Origin: Pseudomonadota bacterium
GTDB lineage: Bacteria > Desulfobacterota > Binatia > Binatales > Binataceae
Direction: 5' to 3'
Length of the DNA: 64,000 nucleotides
Assembly (NCBI GenBank): GCA_021323945.1
Contig: JAJPKA010000020.1
Location: 62,001-126,000 of the forward strand
Of the stretch, positions 1-9,526 are shown piece by piece. Below the pieces are notes generated by a model, which made no database searches, was not told the DNA's origin, and saw nothing but the letters and a program-made list of their open reading frames with translations. Both the position numbers and the translations under genes were made by a program. Each line of letters opens with the position of its first letter. Positions within the stretch are counted from its first letter, which is position 1.

Positions 1-708
1 GCCGGGCCAGTCGTAGGACCATAAGTGGACCATTGCTTCGCGCGTGATAGTCCACTGTCCGCCAAAGCGTTCGCGATTACGTTGGAGGAAAAAATCGACC
101 AGCAGGGGGATGTCAGAGCGGCGTTCGCGCAGTGGCGGGACCATCACCGGCACCACCTGTAAGCGATAATAGAGGTCCTCGCGGAACTTCCCTTTTTTGA
201 CCGCCGTCAAGAGGTCGACGTTCGTTGCAGCTATTACGCGCGCGTCGACTCTGACCGCCCGGTCCGAACCCACCGCTCGCACGAAGCCGTCTTCCAAGAC
301 GCGCAGGAGCTTCGCCTGCAGCAACAGAGGCATTTCGCTGATTTCATCCAAAAAGATCGTCCCGCGGTCGGCGAGACTGAACAGCCCATGACGCGGCAGC
401 GCCGCGCCGGTGAAGGCACCGCGTTGATGGCCAAACATTTCCGATTCCATCAACTCGTTGGGAATCGCCGCGCAATTAACTGGCACAAAATTGCGCATCG
501 CGCGGGGCGAAAGGGCATGAATCTCCCGTGCGACAATTTCCTTGCCGCTCCCACTCTCGCCGGTAATCAGAACGGTCGAATCAGTTGCAGCAACTCTTTC
601 GATCAAAGCGCGCAGTTTGGCGATCGTCGGGTGATTGCCAATCAGGTTGTGCTCGGGTACCGGGCGCCAAGCCGCATCCGCGGTGCTGAGCTGAGATGCC
701 ACTGCCAT
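1..708 (-). CDS. Sigma-54-dependent activator, PspF-like, partial (C-terminus outside window)
   Basis: An AAA+ bacterial enhancer-binding protein that would remodel sigma-54 RNA polymerase. The 236 visible residues hold Walker A GESGSGKE (about 50-57), the sigma-54 contact loop GAFTGA (97-102), Walker B GTIFLDE (116-122) and a sensor I-like run VIAATN, then the RxDLYYRL region. The start at 708 has a good GAGGGG ribosome site just upstream. Only about 20 residues precede the AAA+ domain, so there is no receiver, GAF or PAS domain, as in PspF. Regulation would then have to come from a partner protein or from the unseen C-terminus, where a Fis-type HTH is expected. The AAA+ call is certain; the target genes are unknown. 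Confidence 0.93.
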   Translation of the reverse strand, partial: MAVASQLSTADAAWRPVPEHNLIGNHPTIAKLRALIERVAATDSTVLITGESGSGKEIVAREIHALSPRAMRNFVPVNCAAIPNELMESEMFGHQRGAFTGAALPRHGLFSLADRGTIFLDEISEMPLLLQAKLLRVLEDGFVRAVGSDRAVRVDARVIAATNVDLLTAVKKGKFREDLYYRLQVVPVMVPPLRERRSDIPLLVDFFLQRNRERFGGQWTITREAMVHLWSYDWPG

Positions 709-901
709 ATTCCCCTCTTTATCTACCTTGCTCCTACACCGGATAAGAGTTTGTCATGTTTTTAGAACCGATGGCAAACAAGCAAGCCGTACGGCACGAC
801 TAGTTCCGCTAAAGCTTGCTTTGTGCGAATAAATCCTATTCTGTAGCAACAGAGAGGAATATAAGACGTTATCCTAGCCTGGTGAGGAAAAGTACCTAGG
901 A

Positions 902-1390
902 TTACGATATTTCTTCCCTATAGATCGCGGCTTGTCCCGGCCCTTCCGCCACCGAGACCTCCATCGCCCTGACGTCTTTGAGAGCGTCCCGCGCCATTAG
1001 CTCATTGCGCAGTTCGCGCCAGATGTAATGCGCCAGCTCCTCGGCTGAGCTATGTACAATCGGCAAAAGCGCTACGTCCGAACGCGGAAACACAAAGCAA
1101 TCGTCTTCGTACTTCACTGTGAGCCGAGTTCCCTCGTCATGGATGGTCAAGCAATCACTATGAGCCGGGATAAGTGTGTGCTCGTCGAGGGGGGCTACAA
1201 TCTGACGGGTGAGCTTTTTGACCAGCCCGAAATCGAGCACGTAACCAGTGCTGGTGAGACGACCCTCAACTTTCACGCCAACCTGGTAGTTGTGTCCATG
1301 CAGTGGCTCGCGAAATCCTCGGTAGGCGATAAAATGAGCCGCGGAAAATTTCAGATTTTCCTTCGCCACGTAAATCGAAAAGTCAGCCAC
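902..1390 (-). CDS. 6-pyruvoyl-tetrahydropterin synthase/QueD-fold protein with PTPS-III-like motif
   Basis: T-fold enzyme acting on dihydroneopterin triphosphate-type substrates. Zinc ligands are seen as AAH (His19) and HGH (His31, His33), with the pterin-anchoring Glu near the end in VAEGPGQAAIYR. The catalytic Cys that QueD carries four residues before HGH is absent. Instead the motif reads E-P-L-H-G-H, the E-x2-HGH pattern described for PTPS-III enzymes that bypass FolB in folate synthesis. So a folate role is at least as likely as queuosine; this is inference. The frame stays open to a TTG at 1438, but the GTG at 1390 (V-A-D-F-S) follows GAGG at a sensible distance and gives a normal-length 162-residue protein. 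It follows the GGCT-like gene region on the same strand. Confidence 0.85.
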   Translation of the reverse strand: MADFSIYVAKENLKFSAAHFIAYRGFREPLHGHNYQVGVKVEGRLTSTGYVLDFGLVKKLTRQIVAPLDEHTLIPAHSDCLTIHDEGTRLTVKYEDDCFVFPRSDVALLPIVHSSAEELAHYIWRELRNELMARDALKDVRAMEVSVAEGPGQAAIYREEIS

Positions 1391-1467
1391 TGTTCTCTGC
1401 CTCGGTGATCGCGTAGCGTTATCGCGGTCGGGCCGCAAAACACAACAGTTTGAGCGATACGCTGAGG

Positions 1468-2346
1468 TTATTCAAACAGAGCTTGCAAAGCCGCGCGTGG
1501 CGCACCGCTGAAATGTTTGCGGTAGGTCTGCTCGTCCAGTGAGGTGGCTTGCAAAAAGAGCTCGCGTTCGATGGGTGCGACCTCAGCGAGGCGGCGTGTG
1601 AGGCGCCTTAGCGTGTCGCCTTCCAGTGGCTTGTCGGCGACCAAATCACCGATGGCAAGCCCATGCATTCCACCGAGCAAACATTCGACAAAGTAGCCGA
1701 CCTGGCCCTCATGGTCGAGCCTGAAGGTTTTGAGGTTAAGGGCTTCGCTCAAGCAAAGCAGCCGATCCATTCCGAATTCGCTGCGCTTCGACCGCACCGC
1801 CGGATCGCCACTCCCGTCGAAACCGGACCCGATCGCTGCAATCGCCACCCGGCCGTCGCTCAGTGGGATTGGGTGGAAGATGTAGCCGTGCGAAGTGTAG
1901 TTGAGCAGCTCGCGCAATGCACAACGATAAGCGAGGAGGTTAAACCTGGCCCGTTCGGCGATTTGCAGGAGAAATTCGCCCAGTGGCTTGCGGGCCCGGT
2001 CAGCCAAATCTATCAATTGAAGAAACCTGGCAGGATCGTATTCCTCTCGACGGGCCAACCTTTCAGCCCATCGCCGATCGAAGATGAGCCCGAGCGCTCC
2101 GATACCGTTTTGTCCGTCGCCGCCCGCTTCGGCGACGATAGGCTGGTTGGGGTCGATCGGTTCAAGATCCATCGCAAGGTAGTTGCCATGGCTCGACGGT
2201 TTGGCAAGTCCGCGACGTGCGTTTCGCACTGTCACGGGGAAAGCATGGCTTGCGACCAGCTTGCTGCCGCCTCCACGGCGATGGGCTAGCATGCCGTAGC
2301 CACTAAGCAAGGAGCCATAGCCAATTACCAGCAGCGTCTGGTTCAT
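1468..2346 (-). CDS. GGCT-like (gamma-glutamylcyclotransferase fold) protein
   Basis: 292 residues starting MNQTLLVIGYGSLLSGYG. The beta-strand plus Y-G-S-L-L at residues 10-14 is the hallmark of the gamma-glutamylcyclotransferase-like fold, whose loop binds the gamma-glutamyl or similar acyl group. I do not recognise the specific subfamily, and the protein is longer than ordinary GGCT (about 150-190 residues), so the second half is unassigned. The open frame extends upstream to 2544, but that would overlap the helicase gene by 89 bases, and the YGSLL strand normally sits at the N-terminus, so the ATG at 2346 is chosen. No strong ribosome site is visible. It lies directly downstream of the AddA/AddB-like pair on the same strand and may be co-transcribed. 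Function unknown. Confidence 0.7.
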   Translation of the reverse strand: MNQTLLVIGYGSLLSGYGMLAHRRGGGSKLVASHAFPVTVRNARRGLAKPSSHGNYLAMDLEPIDPNQPIVAEAGGDGQNGIGALGLIFDRRWAERLARREEYDPARFLQLIDLADRARKPLGEFLLQIAERARFNLLAYRCALRELLNYTSHGYIFHPIPLSDGRVAIAAIGSGFDGSGDPAVRSKRSEFGMDRLLCLSEALNLKTFRLDHEGQVGYFVECLLGGMHGLAIGDLVADKPLEGDTLRRLTRRLAEVAPIERELFLQATSLDEQTYRKHFSGAPRAALQALFE

Positions 2347-2455
2347 CTCAGACGGCACTCGACCACCTCCCGCGTTCGATGCTCTCATCATATCGCTGAC
2401 GTCAGGATCGGTTAATGTCAGCAGGCGAACGAGCAAGCGGTCCGACACTCGACAT

Positions 2456-5400
2456 TTAGAGCCAGAGTATCGAGCCCCTGACCGGAGCCCCGGTGCTGGC
2501 GCGAATACCTCGAAGATAGAGTCCCAGCTGGGCGCGGTACTCATTCAGCCGGCGGTCAAGCTCGAAGTCGGTCTTGAAATCCACCACTGTCCAGCCTTCA
2601 GCCGCTTTGAAAGCGAGGTCGGCGACTCCTTCGACCATCAATCCGTCCTCCAAAGCAATAACAACAGGGGACTCGCGAAGAATCTCGGCGGCTTTCGCGG
2701 CTTGTTGCATTAACGAACTTCGGAGCGCGTTTTCGACAACCACTATCGCAGCCCGGATTTCCGTTTCTGAGGCCCCGAGAATCCGTCCGTGCATCGCGGC
2801 AAAGCCGGCAATCGAGCCGGCACTGGCGTTTGGCGGGATACTCATCAATAGAGCATGAACTAAAGTTCCGAAGCGGGGGCCAGTCGGGCGTCCCGGCTCA
2901 CGCGGAACTTCTTCGATTTGGATCTCCGCGGCCTCTGGAACTACCAACTTGCCGTCGGCAGCCACCCTCGCCAATTCGGTAACGGTTTGCAACCTGTGCA
3001 GCGGCGTGCGCCCGCGGCTGAGCACCGATTCGCGGTCAGTGAACCACGCTTCGTAAGCTCTGACGCTTTGCTCCGAAACGGTGCCGCTTTCGTCGGCGGC
3101 AAGCAGGCGATCCTGCCGCAGGCCAAGCGCCTCGTCCACCTCAAGGTTCAGACATGATGGATCCCACCAGACCACGCGATGGGTACCGACGGCTGGGGAA
3201 TGGAGGCCGGGCATGACCGATTTGGCCTTATTCGGCGCGTTAGGAGGACGTTGGCTGACGCTGTCGTCGCCGAAATTCGGGCAGCCTGGAACCGGTCTGA
3301 CAGGCGTGCGGCGCTGATCGGGGCTGGGATAGATGGCGTCCGCCAATTTACCCACCCATCCGTCGCACGGTTCATCACCGACGACCGGCACGACGAGCAG
3401 ATCGCGAGCACGCGTTACGGCAACGTATAACAGCCGTAGCGCCTCTTCGCGCTCACGGCGCAATTCCTCCTCGGCATGCTCAAGAAGTTCCTGCGGCGCG
3501 CAACCAGCGATTCGCACGGCGCACAGGCCGCGGTCAGGATCAATGTGGAATTGAACTTCGTCGCGGATTTCATTGCAGGTAATATCGGCGAGAATTACCA
3601 CCGGAAACTCGAGTCCCTTGGCCCCGTGGACAGTCATCAGCCGCACACCCTCGGTACCCTCTTCGACCAGTGGCGCGTCGGCAAAAGCGCCCATTTCCGC
3701 ATCGCGTTCGAGTTGGTCAATAAAACTCCTAAAGGAGGTTCCGCCGCGGCGCTCGAAGCGGCGAGCCTGATCGATCAGCCGCGAGAGGTTGGCAAGCGCC
3801 TGCTCGCCAGTCGGCCACACGGCGAAACCGGCGTGCGCGCGCGTCGCCTGGAGGAGCCGCGAGATGGTATCGGCGACCGGATGCCGATTGCGGCGGCGGT
3901 GCAAATCCCGCAAGATTTCCAGCGCTTCAGCAATCCGGGCGATAGACTCGGTTTTTTTCTCGCCGATGCGGCGAAAAGGGTGCAACGACCCGATTGTTTG
4001 CTTGAAAATCAGGAGCTCGCCATCGCTGAAAGCGAACAACGGTCCGCGCAGTGTGGCGTAGACTGACAGCTCATCGTCTGGACGTTCGATTGCGTTAAGC
4101 GCATTGCGCATCGCTTCGATTTCTTCTCGTTCCTGAAAAGAGCTGCCCTTGACTAACACGTGAGGGACATGGCGCGTTTCCAGCTCGCGGGCATAGTTGC
4201 GCGCGATGTCGGTGTCGAAATTCGTCATGCGGCGAAAGAGAATGCAGATATGGCGGGGCTCGATCGGGACCAGTTCCGCGGGCTTGGCGCTCTCGGTAAC
4301 TTTCCAACCGCTCTCTCGGACCAGCCATTGCACAAAGGCGCCCACGGCCGCTGGCAAGGACTCGTCGATTGCATACTTGGTAACCCGGCCATACCGGCCG
4401 TAGGGTTTCGGCACCGGCAACGCAATGATTGCGGGCTGCGGCGAATCTTCGCGCGCAGGTCCGAGCGCCTGGTAATGAGCCTGAGTTTTCGACTGGACCA
4501 TGAAGGGGCCAATAGCCGAGTTCACCATGCTTTGCAGCTCAGGGCGGGCGCGGAAACTGACGGTTAAATGCTCGAGTTCAGCGCCATTCTGCAGCAGTTG
4601 CGCTTTTATCCGTTGATACAACTCGAGGTCCGCGCGACGGAAACGATAGATTGACTGTTTCGGATCACCGACGATGAAGAGTTTGCCCGGCACCGGCCGC
4701 ACCTGGCGGAAGTCCTTCACTCGCGGATCGTCAGAGGCAAGCAGCAGGATGATTTCGGCCTGGAGCGGATCTGTATCCTGAAACTCGTCGACGAAGATGT
4801 GGGTGAAGCGCTGCTGCAGCTCCGCGCGAACGGCGTCACAATCGCGCAGCAGGTCGCGGGTAAGTAACAACAGGTCAATGAAGTCAAGCTTGCCAGCGCG
4901 CCGCTTCAATTGCTGGAAGCGCTCGATTACTGCACCAAGCTCTTCTCTGAGCAGCGGCGCCAGATCGGCCCCCAGTCTCATCGCCGCACTCTTGAGCCGC
5001 TGATGAAACTGGGCACGGCGCTGCAGGACGCTGGCGCGGGAATGTGGCCCGAAGTGCTCGCCGAATCCCTTCCAATTCCAGTAATTCTGCTTACCCCGCA
5101 GCAGCTTCAGCAGAGCCGCTTCGCGCGCGTCTGGATCGCGGCCGCGGAGCTTCTCCAAACGCACCGCCTCGCGCGCGATCAGCCGAATTTTGGCCAGCGA
5201 CTCGTACAGCCAGTCGCCCGGCGAACCGAGATCAGCCAGCGCGCCGATCTCAACCATTTCGGCGAATAACGCATCCAGCTCGGCCTCGCGATCAAAAACC
5301 GGGCGTGACCATTGAGCCGGAAAGTCGCGCCACCGCGACAGCTCCACCACGCTACTGAAAAGCGCCTCGGTGGGGCTTTCTCCCAGGCTATTGTCAGCCC

Positions 5401-5884
5401 GTGCAAGTATCCGCTTCAAAGCCGGGCCAGGGGCCTGCAGGGCCTGCTCGAACCAGCGATCGAAGGCCGCCCGCAGCATCGCGTCGGCTTCGTCCTGAGG
5501 CGCGATTTCAAATAGCGGATCAATTCCCGCCTCGACCGGCCGCTCAACCAGAAGATCGCGGCAAAAGGAATGAATGGTGCTGATGCGGGCCTCTTCCAAG
5601 TTCGCCAAGGCACCTTCAAGGCGAAGACGCTCGAGGTTGTCGTGCGTGCTTCGGCGGCGGTCCTCGATTTCCTGGCGCACGCGCAATTTCAGCTCACCAG
5701 CGGCTTTTTCGGTAAATGTTACGGCCACGATCTTGTCGAGCGTGCTTCTGCCCGAGGCCACCACGGCCACGATCCGCCTGACCAACTCGGTGGTCTTTCC
5801 GGTCCCCGCCGCTGCCTCGACGATCAAATTGATGTCGAGAGCGGTGGCGATGCGATCGCGCGCAGGCTGGTCGGGCAATGTCAC
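2456..5884 (-). CDS. addA: AddA-like UvrD-type helicase with C-terminal PD-(D/E)XK nuclease
   Basis: SF1A helicase-nuclease for processing double-strand DNA ends, predicted to work with the product of the upstream gene. Motif I is AAAGTGKTT (about 24-32), motif II VDEFQDTD (about 363), then FIVGDPKQSIYRFRR (about 400), VHGAKGLEFP (about 750) and LYVAVTRARDLL. The C-terminus carries a nuclease core: GVADLAF, VDFKTD (about 1098) and YRAQLGLYLRG. The frame opens earlier, but a GTG at 5884 overlaps the TGA of the upstream gene (GTGA) and removes an 85-base overlap, so it is taken as the start; 1142 residues is normal for AddA. Translational coupling fits a two-subunit AddAB-type enzyme. The exact orthology (AddA versus other UvrD-nuclease fusions) needs a tree. 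Confidence 0.9.
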   Translation of the reverse strand: MTLPDQPARDRIATALDINLIVEAAAGTGKTTELVRRIVAVVASGRSTLDKIVAVTFTEKAAGELKLRVRQEIEDRRRSTHDNLERLRLEGALANLEEARISTIHSFCRDLLVERPVEAGIDPLFEIAPQDEADAMLRAAFDRWFEQALQAPGPALKRILARADNSLGESPTEALFSSVVELSRWRDFPAQWSRPVFDREAELDALFAEMVEIGALADLGSPGDWLYESLAKIRLIAREAVRLEKLRGRDPDAREAALLKLLRGKQNYWNWKGFGEHFGPHSRASVLQRRAQFHQRLKSAAMRLGADLAPLLREELGAVIERFQQLKRRAGKLDFIDLLLLTRDLLRDCDAVRAELQQRFTHIFVDEFQDTDPLQAEIILLLASDDPRVKDFRQVRPVPGKLFIVGDPKQSIYRFRRADLELYQRIKAQLLQNGAELEHLTVSFRARPELQSMVNSAIGPFMVQSKTQAHYQALGPAREDSPQPAIIALPVPKPYGRYGRVTKYAIDESLPAAVGAFVQWLVRESGWKVTESAKPAELVPIEPRHICILFRRMTNFDTDIARNYARELETRHVPHVLVKGSSFQEREEIEAMRNALNAIERPDDELSVYATLRGPLFAFSDGELLIFKQTIGSLHPFRRIGEKKTESIARIAEALEILRDLHRRRNRHPVADTISRLLQATRAHAGFAVWPTGEQALANLSRLIDQARRFERRGGTSFRSFIDQLERDAEMGAFADAPLVEEGTEGVRLMTVHGAKGLEFPVVILADITCNEIRDEVQFHIDPDRGLCAVRIAGCAPQELLEHAEEELRREREEALRLLYVAVTRARDLLVVPVVGDEPCDGWVGKLADAIYPSPDQRRTPVRPVPGCPNFGDDSVSQRPPNAPNKAKSVMPGLHSPAVGTHRVVWWDPSCLNLEVDEALGLRQDRLLAADESGTVSEQSVRAYEAWFTDRESVLSRGRTPLHRLQTVTELARVAADGKLVVPEAAEIQIEEVPREPGRPTGPRFGTLVHALLMSIPPNASAGSIAGFAAMHGRILGASETEIRAAIVVVENALRSSLMQQAAKAAEILRESPVVIALEDGLMVEGVADLAFKAAEGWTVVDFKTDFELDRRLNEYRAQLGLYLRGIRASTGAPVRGSILWL

Positions 5885-8800
5885 GGCATCACTCGCAAAG
5901 CCTTTAATGGCTTCAAGGCAGAGAGGGGTTTTCGGGCAGCGCGCCGCTGTTCGTAAGGGCCGCACAGCAAACGGTAATCACACCAGCGGCACTCCCGGTC
6001 GTCGGGAGCTGCCGGCAGGAATCCGCTTTCCAGTGCCTGGCCGATCGTTTTGATCGCGATGGCAGCGGCTTGGCGAGTGATTTCATTCAGCTCAACTTCA
6101 CGTTCTTCGAATCCACCGGTCAAGGTGCAATAATACAGGCGGCCGGAATAGACTGGCTCGGCGAGCAGTTTTTCGGCGGCCAAGGAATACAGCAACGGTT
6201 GCAGCACCCGCCCCCCTCCGACAACGAGCTTCGTAGTCGCGCGTGGTTTGCCGGTCTTGTGATCGGTGATTCGAATGCGGCCGCTCTCGCAGTCGCGTTC
6301 GACCAGATCGATCGATCCCCGCAACTTAAGGCCCTCGGCAATCTCAACCGGTTCCTCGCGACTACTCGGATCGGCCTGCGCGCGGTCGCGGAGTCCAAAG
6401 GACAGCTCGAAGCGATAGGGTTGCCACGGCCCACGTTGCTCTGCCAGCCGGCGGAGCCATTCGGAGAGGTCGGCGGAAATACTTGCAATACCATCTTCCC
6501 ATACGCGCTCGATTGCTGGCGCCAACCTCTCGCGATAGTCCTCAGCGACCTGCTGGAGTTGGTCCGACACGAGTCGCAGCGCGGAGTCGAGGTTTGCCAT
6601 CGTTACAGGCAGACTGTCACGGTCACGAAGCGCTGAGAGGACCCGAAACTGGACTTCGTGAAAGATGGCACCGCGAACCACCGGGTCGATTGTTTCGATG
6701 GCCTCGATTTCCTCGCGCGGTTCCAGCCCCAGGATAGTGTACAGCGCGAAGCGATAAGGACATTCGGCAAACTTCTGGAGTGCAGTTGCCGAAAACGACC
6801 GCCGCGCAAACGTATGTTTGTCGAGGGCAGCCTTGAGCGCTTCGACGGGATAGTCTCTCTCGCGCTGGAGGTATTCCGCGTCGGGGCAAATGAGCCCGTC
6901 GTTAACGCTCCAACGCCGTCGCCATCTTCGCCCCCGGGCGCGCAAAGCACGCGCCAAATGCGGGTTGGAATAGGTCGAGGTCAACAGATACCGCGCCGCG
7001 CCCGTGGTGTGCTCGGCCGGTTGATCGATCAGCTTGTCGAGCAGTGCGAGATCAAACTCGGCATCATCAATTGCTTCCGCTGGATTCTCAGGAGCCGGCC
7101 AGCCCAGACGAAGTTCGCGCACATTTGAGGCAATCAGGCGCAGTTCCTCGAAACCACGCAAATACCCCTCCGCCGCGCGCATCGCTTCGAGCGCATAAAA
7201 AGAAGGTACTCGCGGTCGCCCCTGATCGATATCGATGCGGGGGTACGATAACACCAAGGCTCGTTCGGCGGCGCCAACTGCCAGCTTGAGCGCCAGGCGT
7301 TCGCGGATTCGACGGTCTTTCTGCAAAGTGAGATCGCCTCCCAGCTGTTCGCGCAGGCGGTCTGACAACAGCGGGTCCTGAACCAGTTTTTGCGGGAAGA
7401 CCCGTTCCACCAAACCAGGAATAAAAACCGTGTCGAACGAGAGCCCGCAGGCATCTTCCACCGGCGCAACATAAACGCTGCCATACCGGTGGCCAGGGGG
7501 GTGAGCGGTAAGCCTGCCCAGGCGCTCGGCCAGCACGAGCCGAACCTCGTCGAGATCGATCGGCCCCACCGGCGCCATCGGCGCCAGTTCCGCCAAGGCT
7601 GCCAGAACTGGCTCGCGGTCGCGAACCGCCAGCGTGGTAAGGGCAGTCAGTGCTTCAAGCCAATCTCCCCAACAGGCGTTACGCGGCAGCTGGTCGAGAG
7701 CATCGATAATGGGCAGTGCGATCTGCTTCAAATGGCCCAGGTCAACCAATCGCCGCTTAAGATAACCGGCGGCGTCTGTTTCGACTTCGGCAAGTTTTGC
7801 CCGGACCTCCTCCTCCAGCCCGTCGAGCCGCCGGCGCCATCGGTCGCGACCGCCGATCACCGAGGCCTCCACGATCAGCTCTTCCCATCGCCACGGCGCG
7901 CGGACGGTTCCCTCGACTACCGGCACCGGGTCATCAATTTCCACATGCTCGGCCGAAGTAGGCGGTGCGTTGTTCGCTGTACGATAGGCGACTGGCAACA
8001 AGTCATGCTCCGGGATCGTTGATTTGGGGGAATCGGCGCCTGTGCCCGGATCGGGCACTTGCGCCAACGAGAGATATTCAGCGAACCTTCGCGCCGACAG
8101 ACCCTCTGCGGCGCAATTTAACAGGGTAAGAAGAGCTCGCCCGCCGGGCTCGGGCCGCGTTGTGCCGCGTGCGAAGTAGGCTGGGATTCCAGCGCGCCCT
8201 AAGGCCTCCTCCAGCTGCGCATTGTAGGGGGCCGGGGCACGCAGCAGGATGGCGATACGATCGAATCCGATCCCGCGCCGCGCGCAAGCATGGATCTCAC
8301 GCGCGATCTCGACCGCTTCGCGCGCCTCTCCGGGCGCTGAGAAGATCTTGACTGACTCATCTTGCGCCTGCTGTGGCTGCATCGCTGTCTCGAACAGGTT
8401 GTCTTGCAGCCTGGCCAGTGATGATTGCAGGTTGGCCGAGGCGGTTCGTGCAATCGGTACGCCCAAAATCGTCTGAAGATAGTTCTCCGTCCGTTCGTCG
8501 CCCGAGGCCACGCTAAACAGTGGCTGCTGGGCACGAGCTGCCAAACGAGCTACGAAATCGGCCTCGGCCCGGCAACGAATCGGCACATCAAAGAACAGGG
8601 TTGGCAACCCAACGTAGCGCGGCGGAGGATCCTGCTGGATGTCCTTCATCGCCATCACGATCATTCCTGCTCGATCGATGAGCTGGGCATCGGCCAACTC
8701 CCGCTGATACTGCTCGAGCAAAGCCGCGAGCGGTGCCGCTTCGGCACCGGCAGCCCTAAGCCGATCGGGGGTGATCTGTGACAAGCGCAACTCCGTGATC

Positions 8801-9180
8801 GTACGGGCGGCAGCAGCGGCAAAACCGTGACGGTCAGCTATGGGCGCGAAATGGCCGAGCGCATTCCGACGGACCAGCTGATGGATCGCTCGGGCCGTGA
8901 CCGCAACCACCGTCAGCCCTGCGGCGGGTGCCAGTTTGTTTTGAGCCAAGCTTGGTGCGGCCAGAGTCGAGATAGCTTTATCCAGTGTCAGGCGGTGGAT
9001 GCCGAATAGATTGCGCCTTTGGTCGGCGACGAGTCGCAGCAGATCATCCGTCGCCTGCCAATTCGGTCCTATGATCAACGCTTCCGTCCCTGGCGTTAAG
9101 CTGCAAAGCCAGTCAACAGCGGCATTGATCCGCTCACGAGCGCGAGGCGATTTTACGACCCTGGCGGCGTTCATCGACAC
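5881..9180 (-). CDS. addB: AddB-like exonuclease subunit with Fe-S-cluster PD-(D/E)XK domain
   Basis: Large (1099 aa) partner of the following helicase gene. The C-terminal third is clear: FAECPYRFALY (Cys near 805), LRGSIDLVE (about 953), ITDHKTGK (about 970) and a closing CRWCDYRLLC (about 1062-1071). The four Cys match the iron-sulfur staple around AddB-type nuclease domains. The N-terminus has the usual helicase-like opening (ALIIGPNWQATDDLL) but no G-x-x-G-x-G-K, so the Walker A site seen in Bacillus AddB is lost, and ATP-driven motion would rest on the AddA-like subunit. Starts are GTG at 9180 or ATG at 9174; neither has a convincing ribosome site. The 3' end overlaps addA by 4 bases. 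Confidence 0.86.
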   Translation of the reverse strand: MSMNAARVVKSPRARERINAAVDWLCSLTPGTEALIIGPNWQATDDLLRLVADQRRNLFGIHRLTLDKAISTLAAPSLAQNKLAPAAGLTVVAVTARAIHQLVRRNALGHFAPIADRHGFAAAAARTITELRLSQITPDRLRAAGAEAAPLAALLEQYQRELADAQLIDRAGMIVMAMKDIQQDPPPRYVGLPTLFFDVPIRCRAEADFVARLAARAQQPLFSVASGDERTENYLQTILGVPIARTASANLQSSLARLQDNLFETAMQPQQAQDESVKIFSAPGEAREAVEIAREIHACARRGIGFDRIAILLRAPAPYNAQLEEALGRAGIPAYFARGTTRPEPGGRALLTLLNCAAEGLSARRFAEYLSLAQVPDPGTGADSPKSTIPEHDLLPVAYRTANNAPPTSAEHVEIDDPVPVVEGTVRAPWRWEELIVEASVIGGRDRWRRRLDGLEEEVRAKLAEVETDAAGYLKRRLVDLGHLKQIALPIIDALDQLPRNACWGDWLEALTALTTLAVRDREPVLAALAELAPMAPVGPIDLDEVRLVLAERLGRLTAHPPGHRYGSVYVAPVEDACGLSFDTVFIPGLVERVFPQKLVQDPLLSDRLREQLGGDLTLQKDRRIRERLALKLAVGAAERALVLSYPRIDIDQGRPRVPSFYALEAMRAAEGYLRGFEELRLIASNVRELRLGWPAPENPAEAIDDAEFDLALLDKLIDQPAEHTTGAARYLLTSTYSNPHLARALRARGRRWRRRWSVNDGLICPDAEYLQRERDYPVEALKAALDKHTFARRSFSATALQKFAECPYRFALYTILGLEPREEIEAIETIDPVVRGAIFHEVQFRVLSALRDRDSLPVTMANLDSALRLVSDQLQQVAEDYRERLAPAIERVWEDGIASISADLSEWLRRLAEQRGPWQPYRFELSFGLRDRAQADPSSREEPVEIAEGLKLRGSIDLVERDCESGRIRITDHKTGKPRATTKLVVGGGRVLQPLLYSLAAEKLLAEPVYSGRLYYCTLTGGFEEREVELNEITRQAAAIAIKTIGQALESGFLPAAPDDRECRWCDYRLLCGPYEQRRAARKPLSALKPLKALRVMP

Positions 9181-9526
9181 GGGTCAGCAACTCTTTGGGC
9201 GAACAGTTAGTCTTGGTCCCTAAAGTTTTTTTTAATTGCTAAATTCCACCTTCGGAGCACAGACAGGCAAGTCGCGTTCCGAGGAGAATCCACAGCTGAG
9301 AAAAACTCCCTGCAACCTCAGCTAGTCCTACCTCGGCACGAAGCCGAGACCCCTGGATAGGCACACGCAACGAACTGATTGCTGCCTCAAGGGTCGTGCA
9401 CCTCAACCTCGTGGTAGACGTGGGCTCGCATTCAGGCGTCGATTGCGCATGGGACCGTGTCGCCGGGAGGAACCGCCCGTCCGGTGATTGGGGCGAGCCG
9501 AACGGAAAACGCGTAGCTGCAATTGA
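9181..9526. other. Intergenic gap upstream of addB-like gene
   Basis: No supported gene. It holds an eight-T run just upstream of the addB start and a perfect 6-bp hairpin CTCGGC-acgaa-GCCGAG at 9332-9348. The hairpin has no following T-tract on either strand, so it is not called a terminator. Confidence 0.5.

Noticed and set aside
2347-2544. N-terminal extension of the GGCT-like protein
   Set aside because: It would overlap the helicase gene, and the conserved YGSLL strand normally lies at the very start.
2456-9180. AddAB-like pair as a defence island
   Set aside because: No other defence genes, recombinase or mobile element are nearby; ordinary double-strand break repair explains it.
9332-9348. 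Hairpin CTCGGC/GCCGAG as a terminator
   Set aside because: No T-tract on either strand and it is upstream, not downstream, of the addB-like gene.
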